From CAYPIE01 sp964410665 (GTDB taxonomy: Bacteria > Planctomycetota > Planctomycetia > Gemmatales > Gemmataceae): a DNA stretch of 16,285 nt. Position 1 is the stretch's first letter, and every line of letters begins with the position of its first letter. Shown in pieces: positions 1-7,294 of this stretch. The translations under genes and the position numbers were made by a program. Below the pieces are notes generated by a model. It did no database searches and was not told the DNA's origin. It saw only the letters and a list, made by a program, of their open reading frames with translations. The stretch spans positions 1 to 16,285 of the forward strand of contig CAYPIE010000115.1 of NCBI GenBank assembly GCA_964410665.1, in the 5' to 3' direction.

Positions 1-724
1 CCGCCGGGGGCGGGTGGGTCTGCTCGTGGACCAGGGGCGGTAGCTGAGGACGCACAAGGGGGACCTGCCCAGCGATGCGTGCCAGTTCATTGAGAACGAT
101 CTGCAGGGTGATTGCATCGGTCGGCAAGGAGTATGGACCGACCTCATCCAGGTGAACATTCTCGGCCTGGTCTAGGGCGGGTGGTGACCCGACCAAAGCA
201 TCCCCTCGGAGATTGAGGATGCATCCCGCAGGCAGGTCACAGGTCATCTGCTGAAGTTGACCGGCGATCTCTCGCGGGGCCAGATAGATCAAGCGGTCGA
301 TGGGGATGCCTTCTTGCGTCATGGTTTGGGCCAGATGGGCTGCAGCGATGGCACCGGCATCAAAGCCCATCATGGCAAAGCGTGCTTCGGGGTGGGAGTG
401 ATGTGTGTCGCGGATCACGCGAGCGAACCAATGCAGATGGTGCATCTGTCCATAATAGGTGTTGATAAACCCATGATCATGCAGAGTTCGTTGTAAGCCC
501 CGGAGGTTCGCCAGTTCTAGGGGGTCTACCCCATTGAACAAAAAGCAATAGACATGTGCTCGTGCTTCCCGGGGCACGGCATGAACCAGCTGGGCACAGT
601 GTGGCTCGAGCGGAGCCACCGGGTGCAAGCAGGACAGGCAACCTGGGGCTGTCCAGAGCAGAACCAAAAGACCGAACTTGCCCCAACGAGGCGTTCGCAT
701 TGAGCGTGACTGGGTTGCCTTCAT
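1..724 (-). CDS. Secreted/lipoprotein-like alpha/beta-hydrolase-fold protein, 3' end cut by window edge
   Basis: An open frame runs without a stop from 724 to the left edge (about 241 codons), so the C-terminus is missing. The N-terminus has a basic stretch (RTPRWGK), a hydrophobic core (FGLLVLLWTAP) and Cys at about 29 and 32, which fits a signal peptide and possibly a lipoprotein, although no perfect lipobox is seen. The body reads FLFNGVDPLELANL (about 61-74), an HPEARFAMMGFDAGA block (111-125) and LIYLAP. This is a strand / nucleophile elbow / helix pattern of alpha/beta hydrolases, but the elbow is G-F-D-A-G instead of G-x-S-x-G, so the usual Ser is Asp. The visible C-terminal end is Pro-rich. 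The start at 724 is preceded by GGGGA at 732-736; an in-frame ATG at 700 is the alternative. Substrate and function are unknown, and hydrolase activity should not be assumed. Confidence 0.72.
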   Translation of the reverse strand, partial: MKATQSRSMRTPRWGKFGLLVLLWTAPGCLSCLHPVAPLEPHCAQLVHAVPREARAHVYCFLFNGVDPLELANLRGLQRTLHDHGFINTYYGQMHHLHWFARVIRDTHHSHPEARFAMMGFDAGAIAAAHLAQTMTQEGIPIDRLIYLAPREIAGQLQQMTCDLPAGCILNLRGDALVGSPPALDQAENVHLDEVGPYSLPTDAITLQIVLNELARIAGQVPLVRPQLPPLVHEQTHPPPA

Positions 725-796
725 CGCCTGGTCCCCGTAGATCGCATCCCTGCTTCTAAGGAGCCAATTCGGAAGTTTACCACTCATCGCTCAAGT

Positions 797-832
797 AGGA
801 TCACTACGGAAAATGGCACTGGCTGTGATCCT
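797..832. repeat. Inverted repeat, 8-base arms, in divergent promoter region
   Basis: AGGATCAC (797-804) and GTGATCCT (825-832) are exact reverse complements separated by 20 bases. The position, 73 bases before the start of the minus-strand gene, would suit a regulator binding site, but no regulator gene is nearby, and chance is possible for arms of this length. Confidence 0.35.
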
Positions 833-930
833 GGGCAAAAACCTCCGGTCAGAAAGACAAGGCGAAACCCAGCTACCGCGATGGCCGCGTGTGAGTGACC
901 CCCGCCGATGGTAATGTGAAACTATGCGGC

Positions 931-956
931 TTGTGCCTGCAAGCAGGCGCACACAA
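931..956. repeat. Palindromic element TTGTG-GCCTGC/GCAGGC-CACAA
   Basis: GCCTGC at 935-940 and GCAGGC at 943-948 are perfect complements around AA. They are flanked by TTGTG (931-935) and CACAA (952-956), which also match each other. No T-tract follows on either strand, so it does not look like an intrinsic terminator. It could be an operator or an RNA hairpin in the leader of the carotenoid operon. Confidence 0.35.
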
Positions 957-1226
957 ACGTTCTGTAAATCGTATCGACAAATGTAAGCTTGTCCCCGGCC
1001 ATGCCGTTGCGTACAAGATTGTTACGAGAGCCGTCGCATCCTGACGGCGGCAGCGTAGAATAGTGGATGCCGAAGTTGCCCGTAAAGGATGATGTGGTCC
1101 CCACCTCATCAAAGGCCTACCGAAGGCCGAACATGGATTTTCTCTGGCGGGAACGCCTAAGGATTTTGGTGTTAAACCCTACCCGAAGCGTATTGTGGAT
1201 GCTTGTCTACCCTCAAGCAAATCGCG

Positions 1227-2774
1227 ATGAAACGAGTGCTTGTCATCGGAGCCGGTCCTGGTGGACTGGCCAGTGCGTTGCTACTGGCTCAGGCGGGACT
1301 CGAGGTAACGGTTTTGGAACGGCGTTCACGCGTCGGCGGGCGGACCTCCGCGATAGAAACGCAAGGCTTTCGCTTTGACATTGGTCCGACTTTCTTTCTC
1401 TACCCGCATGTGCTCGAACGGATCTTTCGTCGGGTGGGGCGGAACCTCCGTGAGGAGGTCGAGATGGTCAAACTCGACCCTCAGTACCGCATCATCTTTG
1501 GTGATACCGGGGATCTGATCTGCTCGCCCAACCTGGAATTACTCGAGCGCGAGGTGGCCAAGCTGGCTCCTCAGGATGCCCCGCAAGTCGCTCGCTTTTT
1601 CCTCGAGAATCGCGATAAGCTCAACCGCTTCCGCGGCTCGTTAGAAAGCGCTTTTCTGTCCTGGCGACGGCTACTCTCACCCGACTTGATCAAGCTGTTG
1701 CCAATCTTGCGGCCCTGGCAATCGCTTGATACCGAGTTGAAGCGTTACTTTGCCGATCCACGGATACGCCTGGCTTTCTCATTTCAGTCCAAATACCTGG
1801 GCATGTCGCCATTCCGTTGTCCAAGCCTGTTCTCGATTCTGTCGTTTCTCGAATATGAGTTCGGCGTCTGGCATCCGACTGGGGGTTGTAGTGCGGTCTC
1901 CGAAGCCATGGCTCGTGTGGCCAGCGAACTAGGCGTCCAGGTGCGGCTCAATGAGGATGTGGAGGAACTGCTGTTTGACGGGCGCCGGGTGATCGGTGCA
2001 CGCACGGCTCAGGGCACTTATGCGGCCGACGCCACGGTCATCAACGCCGACTTTGCTGGGACGATGACCCGCTTGGTGCCCGATCGCTTGCGGAGACGCT
2101 GGAGTGACAAAACACTGGCCAAGAAGCGATACTCCTGCTCAACCTTCATGCTCTATCTGGGCATCCGCGGTCGCTACGATCATCTGGATCATCACACCAT
2201 CTACACAGCCAAGGATTACATTGCCAATCTCGATGACATCGAGAACCGCCATCGACTGACCACCCCCGACCCGTCCTTCTACATCCAGAACGCGGGGATC
2301 ACCGACCCGACGCTCGCTCCGCCGGGCAAGAGTACGCTTTATATTCTGGCACCAGTAACGCATCAGCATACGAATGTAAATTGGTCGAAGGAGTTGCCTC
2401 GCTTTCGCCAGGTGGTGCTGGACCAGCTGAAGAACCGGCTGGGGTTGCGGGATGTCGAAGAGCGGATCGAGTTCGAACGCTGTCTGACCCCGGTCAACTG
2501 GCAAGAGGACTTTCAGATCTATCGCGGCGCCACCTTCAACCTGGCACACAACTTGGGCCAGATGCTGCATTGGCGGCCACGCAACCGCTTTGAGGAACTA
2601 GATGGGGTCTATTTAGTCGGCGGTGGTACCCATCCCGGCAGTGGCTTGCCAGTGATCTATGAATCGGCACGGATTACTAGCCGTATCCTGCTCGATGATT
2701 TCGGCCAGGATACGGCTTGGCTGGAGGAGCCTGCCCAGGAACCATCCCTGGCCACAACAAGCTTGGGGGCGTGA
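1227..2774 (+). CDS. CrtN/CrtI-type carotenoid desaturase (FAD-dependent), probably C30 pathway
   Basis: 515 residues, the usual length of phytoene/diapophytoene desaturases. An N-terminal FAD-binding Rossmann motif is seen (VIGAGPGG, residues 6-13), followed by the ERRSRVGGRTS segment and the GFRFDIGPTFF block. The C-terminal family signature is LVGGGTHPGSGLPVIYESA (about 463-481). Known members remove hydrogens from colourless C30 or C40 polyenes at the membrane to give coloured carotenoids. The neighbouring second oxidoreductase, acyltransferase and glycosyltransferase point to the C30 (CrtN) type rather than CrtI, which is inference. ATG at 1227 is chosen because it lies just before the Rossmann strand; an in-frame TTG at 1203 would add 8 residues, and neither has a clear ribosome site. 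It is the first gene of the operon, 109 bases ahead of the next. The exact step (desaturase or oxidase) cannot be read from sequence alone. Confidence 0.88.
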   Translation: MKRVLVIGAGPGGLASALLLAQAGLEVTVLERRSRVGGRTSAIETQGFRFDIGPTFFLYPHVLERIFRRVGRNLREEVEMVKLDPQYRIIFGDTGDLICSPNLELLEREVAKLAPQDAPQVARFFLENRDKLNRFRGSLESAFLSWRRLLSPDLIKLLPILRPWQSLDTELKRYFADPRIRLAFSFQSKYLGMSPFRCPSLFSILSFLEYEFGVWHPTGGCSAVSEAMARVASELGVQVRLNEDVEELLFDGRRVIGARTAQGTYAADATVINADFAGTMTRLVPDRLRRRWSDKTLAKKRYSCSTFMLYLGIRGRYDHLDHHTIYTAKDYIANLDDIENRHRLTTPDPSFYIQNAGITDPTLAPPGKSTLYILAPVTHQHTNVNWSKELPRFRQVVLDQLKNRLGLRDVEERIEFERCLTPVNWQEDFQIYRGATFNLAHNLGQMLHWRPRNRFEELDGVYLVGGGTHPGSGLPVIYESARITSRILLDDFGQDTAWLEEPAQEPSLATTSLGA

Positions 2775-2883
2775 GCGGCCTCGATTCTCGCTCCAGGCCC
2801 CACGTTACCGAGGAAAAGACGGCCCCAAGCTGCGTGTCGCGCGATATCATACGACTCACTGACCTACGACTGAGAACCGCTCC

Positions 2884-4449
2884 ATGAATGCAGCAACCTC
2901 TGAGCATGTCATTGTCATCGGCAGCGGGCTGGCTGGCTTGGCCTCGGCGGCCACCTTGGCTGCCCGTGGTTACACCGTCACCGTGTTTGAAAAAAGCGCT
3001 TGGCTGGGTGGCAAGGCCGCGGTGTTGCAGCAGGACGGCTTCCGATTTGACATGGGGCCGACCATTCTGACCATTCCGAACGTTCTACGCCGTATTTTTG
3101 CCGAGGCTCAGCGCGAGCTCGATGATTATGTGCAGCTGGTCCGGCTCGATCCACAGTGGCGCTGCTTCTTCACCGATGGCACCACGTTGGACTTGATCGA
3201 GAATGTGGAGACCATGGCCGAAACTCTGGAGGGGTACAGCCCAGCATCTGGGGCAGCACTAGGCTATCGTCAGTTTCTGCAGTTGGCCGAACGTCTGCAC
3301 ACGATTTCCGACAAGTTCTTCTTCTGGCGGTCGATCGGCTCGATGTTGGACATGGTCGACCTAAAGGCGGGCTTTTCACCATCGCTGTTGGCGGACGTCA
3401 TGAAGATGCGGCTCGGCCGCTCGGTTGCTTCGACGGTGCGGAAGTATGTGCCGGACCAGCGGGTGGCCCAGATGCTCGACCACTTCACCCAGTATGTGGG
3501 CTCTGCCCCCGATCAGTCGCCGGCGGTTTTGTGCGGCATCGCCCACATGCAGACCCAGGACGGGGTTTGGTACCCGATCGGGGGCACGCGGGCTGTTCCG
3601 GAAGCGTTGATCAAGCTGGGCCGCGAGCTGGGCGTCCACTATCGGACGGACACGGGCATCCGGCGGATCTGCCTGGATGCAGCGGGCCAGCAGGTCGTTG
3701 GCGTCGAGACCGACCGCGGCGAATCGATCGGTTGCCAGGCGGTGGTGTCTAACGCCGATTCGGTGCGGACGCACCAGGAGCTCCTTGAGGGGCAGCCAGC
3801 TGAGCGGAGGTTTACCCGCCGGCGTCACTATGAACCGGCGTGCTCAGGGGTGGTGCTGTATCTGGGGCTGGATCGGGCTTATGATCATCTGTTGCACCAC
3901 AACTTCGTCTTCTCGGAGGATCCCGAAGCAGAGTTCGACCAGATCTATCGCCAGGGCGAGCCGGCGGATGACCCGACCTGTTACGTCTGTGCTCCGTCGC
4001 GAAGCGAACCCGGTGTAGCACCTGCTGGGGGCGAGGCCCTGTATATTCTGGTGCATACCCCCTATTTGCGGCCACACCATGATTGGAGCCAGCGGCTACC
4101 GGCCTATCGACAGGTGATCCTTAACAAACTCGCCGATACGGCCGGGTTGACCGACTTGGAGAGCCGGATACGCTTTGAGCACTGCCTAACACCCCAAGAT
4201 ATTCACAATCGATATCATGTTCTCAACGGTGCCATCTATGGGCTGGCCAGTCATGGCAAATGGACCGGCGCCTTTAAACCGGCTAACCGTAGTCCAGACG
4301 TTGGCGGGCTCTATCTGGCCGGTGGGGCCGCTCACCCAGGTCCGGGGATGCCGATGGTCTTGATGTCCGGATGGATTGCTGCAGATGTGCTGGACCAGGA
4401 CGTGCGACCGATGTCCGCTCAGGCGACCCTGCAAGAGACGGCTGGATGA
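2884..4449 (+). CDS. CrtP-like carotenoid desaturase/oxidase (FAD-dependent)
   Basis: 521 residues and the same superfamily as the preceding gene. The FAD motif is VIGSGLAGLASA (11-22), followed by FEKSAWLGGKAA and GFRFDMGPTI. The C-terminal signature is LAGGAAHPGPGMPMVLMSG (about 478-496). This HPGPGMP variant, as opposed to HPGSGLP in the upstream paralogue, shows two diverged copies with distinct jobs. In known C30 pathways the second enzyme (CrtP) oxidises the terminal methyl of the polyene to aldehyde or acid, and that role is the best inference here; a second desaturase is the alternative. ATG at 2884 is the natural start, 9 codons before the Rossmann strand. The stop overlaps the next start as ATGA, so translation is probably coupled to the acyltransferase. 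Confidence 0.87.
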   Translation: MNAATSEHVIVIGSGLAGLASAATLAARGYTVTVFEKSAWLGGKAAVLQQDGFRFDMGPTILTIPNVLRRIFAEAQRELDDYVQLVRLDPQWRCFFTDGTTLDLIENVETMAETLEGYSPASGAALGYRQFLQLAERLHTISDKFFFWRSIGSMLDMVDLKAGFSPSLLADVMKMRLGRSVASTVRKYVPDQRVAQMLDHFTQYVGSAPDQSPAVLCGIAHMQTQDGVWYPIGGTRAVPEALIKLGRELGVHYRTDTGIRRICLDAAGQQVVGVETDRGESIGCQAVVSNADSVRTHQELLEGQPAERRFTRRRHYEPACSGVVLYLGLDRAYDHLLHHNFVFSEDPEAEFDQIYRQGEPADDPTCYVCAPSRSEPGVAPAGGEALYILVHTPYLRPHHDWSQRLPAYRQVILNKLADTAGLTDLESRIRFEHCLTPQDIHNRYHVLNGAIYGLASHGKWTGAFKPANRSPDVGGLYLAGGAAHPGPGMPMVLMSGWIAADVLDQDVRPMSAQATLQETAG

Positions 4450-5255
4450 GTGAGCAGGCCGAACTGCCGAAACGTAACGTCTGGCTGTTCGGCTGGTTCC
4501 GCTGGTATGTTCGACGCATGTTTCGCGGCAAATTCGATGCGCTGCGCCTTTCTCGGAGCAGCGTCCCTGTACCCGAGGGTGACCTGCCGCTGATCGTCGT
4601 GCTCAACCACCCAGGCTGGTGGGATCCGATGGTCTGTGTGGTCCTGTCCGAGTTGTTTGGCGATCGGGCGCACTTTGCCCCGATCGAGTCGGCGGCGCTT
4701 GAGCAATACAAGGTGTTCACCAAGCTAGGTTTTTTTGGGATCGAGCCGGGTACCCGACGCGGAGCGGCCAAATTTCTGAGGATTGCCGAGGCGATCTTGG
4801 CCCAACCGAACCATGTTTTGTGGATCACCGCTCAGGGTGAATTTCGTGATGTTCGGCAACGTCCGTTGGGACTACGGCCGGGGGTAGGCTTTCTGACCGC
4901 ACGGCTTGCTCATGGCGCGGTCTTGCCACTGGCGATTGAGTATGTCTTCTGGCAGGAGAGTAAGCCCGAGTGCTTGGTTCGCTTTGGCACACCGTTGCAT
5001 CTCAGCGCGGAGACCGAACTCGATGGCCGCGGCTGGACCGAGCGGATCGAGAAGGTGCTGACCGAGAATATGGACACACTCGCGGCCGAGGTGCTCCAAC
5101 GGGATCCTGCCTTGTTCTCCCCATTCGTGCAGGGTAAGGTCGGAATTGGCGGGATTTATGATAGCTGGCGTTGGTTCAAGGCGCTGGTTCGTGGAGAACG
5201 ATTCGATCCACGTCACGAAGCATCTTCGTCTCATCAGGACGGAACTCTAGGATAG
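4446..5255 (+). CDS. PlsC-like acyltransferase of the carotenoid operon
   Basis: 269 residues. It has the acyltransferase HX4D motif as NHPGWWDP (His55, Asp60) and the glycerophosphate-acyltransferase motif III as QGEFRD (130-135, Glu132 and Arg134), then a GLRPGVGFLTARL segment. The length and motifs match lysophosphatidate-acyltransferase-like proteins. There is a basic, aromatic N-terminus but no strong membrane helix, so peripheral membrane attachment is likely. Its start overlaps the CrtP-like stop by four bases, and the glycosyltransferase follows after one base. By analogy with staphyloxanthin-type pathways, it probably adds a fatty acyl chain to the glycosylated carotenoid acid, though classical CrtO of Staphylococcus is a different family; this is inference. 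A role in phospholipid synthesis is the alternative. Confidence 0.82.
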   Translation: MSEQAELPKRNVWLFGWFRWYVRRMFRGKFDALRLSRSSVPVPEGDLPLIVVLNHPGWWDPMVCVVLSELFGDRAHFAPIESAALEQYKVFTKLGFFGIEPGTRRGAAKFLRIAEAILAQPNHVLWITAQGEFRDVRQRPLGLRPGVGFLTARLAHGAVLPLAIEYVFWQESKPECLVRFGTPLHLSAETELDGRGWTERIEKVLTENMDTLAAEVLQRDPALFSPFVQGKVGIGGIYDSWRWFKALVRGERFDPRHEASSSHQDGTLG

Positions 5256-5256
5256 C

Positions 5257-6405
5257 ATGCTCACGCTCTCGATCGTTGCACTGATTTTGGCCGGACTGCC
5301 AGCGCTACTCTATCTGCGGAATACGCGGATTTTCTTGCCGCCTGCTCTGCCGGATGGGGATCGTCGGTTTGGACCGGTATCGGTGCTGATCCCAGCGCGC
5401 AATGAAGAGCGTTCAATCGCCGCGGCGATTGCCGCCATCCAAGCCAACCAAGGGGTGGAATTTGAGGTGGTGGTACTGGATGATCACTCCGAAGATGCCA
5501 CCGCGTCGATTGTCCGGGCGCTCGCGTCTCAGGATTCCCGAGTACGGCTCGAATCCGCGCCGCCACTGCCGGCGGGCTGGTGTGGCAAGCAACATGCCTG
5601 TTTCAGCCTGAGTCAGCATGCCCGCTTTCCGAATCTGGTGTTTTTAGATGCCGATGTGCGTCTGGCTCCGGATGGTCTGGTACGCATGGCGAACTTCTTG
5701 GAGACTTCGAAGGCGGAGCTGGTCAGCGCCTTTCCACGGCAGGAGACCGGCACGTTGCTGGAGCGGATGGTGATCCCGCTGATCCACTTTTTGCTGTTAG
5801 GCTTTTTGCCGATCGACCGGATGCGTAAGAGTCGGCAACCGGGCTTGGGCACCGGGTGTGGTCAACTATTTGTCACACGCGCGGATGTTTACGCAAAGAT
5901 GGGTGGGCATGGGGCGGTGCGCACTTCGCTCCATGATGGAATTACGTTGCCGCGCGCCTATCGCAAGGCGGGCTATGACACCGACATTTGTGATGGCACC
6001 GATGTTGCGGTCTGCCGGATGTATCGCGGTGCGGCCGAGCTTTGGTATGGGTTGGCCAAGAACGCCCGTGAGGGGCTCGGGGCGCCGCTGCTATTGCCGT
6101 TCAGCACGGCGTTGTTATTCGGGGGGCAGGTGCTGCCGGTTATTCTTCTTGCCTTTGCCATGCGACTGACGCCGTTGGGACTGATCCTAACGGCGCTGGC
6201 GACCGCACTCGCCTATGGTCCACGTTTGGATGCAGCTTGGCGGTATCGCCAGTCCTGGTTGGGAGCGGTGCTGCATCCGTTGGGGATCCTGGTCCTGTTA
6301 GCGATCCAGTGGTACGCCAACATCCGCGTGTGGCTGGGCCGGCCAGTAGGCTGGAAAGGGCGTCCGCACCCCAGTACGCAAACGATTATGACGAGCCAAC
6401 TTTGA
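5257..6405 (+). CDS. Family-2 membrane glycosyltransferase (CrtQ-like)
   Basis: 382 residues. An N-terminal hydrophobic helix (2-20) is followed by a GT-A fold: SVLIPARNEE (42-51), VVLDDHSED (72-80, Asp75/76) and the DxD motif in FLDADV (129-134). SLHDGI (224-229) is a candidate for the acceptor or base Asp. Two or three further membrane segments lie at about 283-320 and 336-354. This layout matches family-2 glycosyltransferases such as CrtQ, which glycosylate C30 carotenoid acids using a sugar nucleotide at the inner membrane. The gene sits one base after the acyltransferase stop and 11 bases before the SDR, which strongly supports a shared transcript. The sugar and exact acceptor are not visible in the sequence. 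Confidence 0.86.
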   Translation: MLTLSIVALILAGLPALLYLRNTRIFLPPALPDGDRRFGPVSVLIPARNEERSIAAAIAAIQANQGVEFEVVVLDDHSEDATASIVRALASQDSRVRLESAPPLPAGWCGKQHACFSLSQHARFPNLVFLDADVRLAPDGLVRMANFLETSKAELVSAFPRQETGTLLERMVIPLIHFLLLGFLPIDRMRKSRQPGLGTGCGQLFVTRADVYAKMGGHGAVRTSLHDGITLPRAYRKAGYDTDICDGTDVAVCRMYRGAAELWYGLAKNAREGLGAPLLLPFSTALLFGGQVLPVILLAFAMRLTPLGLILTALATALAYGPRLDAAWRYRQSWLGAVLHPLGILVLLAIQWYANIRVWLGRPVGWKGRPHPSTQTIMTSQL

Positions 6406-6407
6406 AC

Positions 6408-6412
6408 AGGTG
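6408..6412 (+). promoter_or_regulatory. Ribosome binding site of the SDR gene
   Basis: AGGTG ends four bases before the ATG at 6417, just after the glycosyltransferase stop. It supports that start and translation from a shared message. Confidence 0.5.
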
Positions 6413-6416
6413 AACT

Positions 6417-7199
6417 ATGGCGGACAACGTAACGGCGGTCCATGTCATCATTGGAGCAACCGGCGGTATCGGCTCGGTGCTGAGTCGTCGGCTGGCCCTG
6501 GAACAGGGGGCCCGTCTGCTCGTGGCCGGGCGCGATGCCCAGAAACTGGCTGATTTGCGACATGAGTTGGTCCAGCAGCACCCGGGCGATGGCGAGGCCT
6601 CGATTGAGGCTTTTCCCTTAGAAGCACGCGATTCGGCTCAGGTCGACCAGTGCTTTCAACGCGCGCTGGAGCGGTTTGGTCGGGTCGATGGTGCGGCCAA
6701 TCTGGCCGGCTCGATCCTGATTAAGCCGGCCCATCTGGTCAGCGATGAAGAATGGCACGACACCCTCGGTCAGAACTTGCATACGGCCTTTTTTGTGTTG
6801 CGTGCCGCGGTCAAGGCCATGATGCAGCACAGTGAAGGGGGCTCGATTGTCTTGATGTCCAGCGTGGCCGGCAAATTTGGTTTGCCCAACCACGAGGCCA
6901 TCGCGGCTGCCAAGGCGGGTGTGCAAGGGCTGGTGATCAGCGCAGCTTCGACCTATGCCAATCGGCAGATTCGTGTCAACGGTCTGGCTCCAGGCCTGGT
7001 CGATACGCCATTGAGCAGTCGATTGACCAGCAATGAAGTCACCCTCAAGGCCTCCAAAGCCATGCACCCCCTAGGTCGGGTCGGGTCGCCCCAAGACATC
7101 GCGCCGGTCATCGAATGGCTGCTGACGCCTGGCTCGAGCTGGGTGACGGGTCAGGTCTTGAGCATTGATGGCGGTATGTCCACCGTGAAGGCGAAGTAA
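6417..7199 (+). CDS. SDR-family protein with the catalytic Tyr replaced by Ile
   Basis: 260 residues, normal for short-chain dehydrogenase/reductases. The cofactor loop GATGGIG is at 13-19, NLAG at 95-98, the structural Asn is probably Asn120, and the Ser region is MSSVAG (147-152). Canonical enzymes have Tyr-x3-Lys 13 residues after the Ser; here the segment is EAIAAAKAG, so Lys166 is present but position 162 is Ile. The C-terminal LSIDGGMS block is typical. The start ATG follows AGGTG (6408-6412). The gene is the last of the carotenoid operon. It could modify a carotenoid end group (aldehyde/alcohol) by an altered mechanism, or be a binding or structural subunit; neither is shown. The His159-Glu160 pair beside the missing Tyr might substitute in catalysis, which is speculative. 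Confidence 0.85.
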   Translation: MADNVTAVHVIIGATGGIGSVLSRRLALEQGARLLVAGRDAQKLADLRHELVQQHPGDGEASIEAFPLEARDSAQVDQCFQRALERFGRVDGAANLAGSILIKPAHLVSDEEWHDTLGQNLHTAFFVLRAAVKAMMQHSEGGSIVLMSSVAGKFGLPNHEAIAAAKAGVQGLVISAASTYANRQIRVNGLAPGLVDTPLSSRLTSNEVTLKASKAMHPLGRVGSPQDIAPVIEWLLTPGSSWVTGQVLSIDGGMSTVKAK

Positions 7200-7241
7200 A
7201 GTGGGTAGCGACCGCGAATGGCTAGGACTTTAGCAAAACAA

Positions 7242-7267
7242 ACGCGGGCCGTGATCACGGCCCGCGT
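7242..7267 (-). terminator. Perfect 26-base palindrome, rho-independent terminator of rpoD
   Basis: Bases 7242-7267 form a perfect palindrome (ACGCGGGCCGT then GATC then ACGGCCCGCGT), giving an 11-pair GC-rich stem with a 4-base loop. On the minus strand it is followed by TTGTTTTGC, a T-rich tail, and lies 28 bases past the rpoD stop. On the plus strand the following bases are GGCAAAATAG, so the carotenoid operon gets the hairpin without a T-tract; it may still act as a weaker or protective end for the convergent transcript. Confidence 0.8.
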
Positions 7268-7294
7268 GGCAAAATAGTCTAAACGCAATGAAGC

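Larger units (their letters stand above)
725..1226. other. Divergent intergenic region before the carotenoid operon
   Basis: About 500 bases with no convincing gene on either strand; the short frames here lack family features and good start signals. It must hold the promoters of the minus-strand hydrolase-like gene and the plus-strand carotenoid genes, but no clear -35/-10 pair was found for either. It holds several inverted repeats: 8-base arms at 797-804 and 825-832, a GCCTGC/GCAGGC palindrome at 935-948, GCCGTC/GACGGC at 1030-1048, and GGCCT/AGGCC at 1114-1128. A TAGAAT at 1056-1061 resembles a -10 box but has no matching -35. Confidence 0.6.

Noticed and set aside
873..1112. Minus-strand open frame of 79 codons in the divergent gap
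   Set aside because: No ribosome site, no recognisable composition or domain, and Arg/Thr/His-rich content typical of chance frames.
1203..1226. TTG start for the CrtN-like gene
   Set aside because: The ATG at 1227 directly precedes the Rossmann strand as in the family; the extra eight residues and the TTG have no supporting ribosome site.
3156..3752. 198-codon plus-strand open frame inside the CrtP-like gene
   Set aside because: It lies wholly within the 2884-4449 gene in another frame, has no family motifs and is explained by the high-GC codon pattern.
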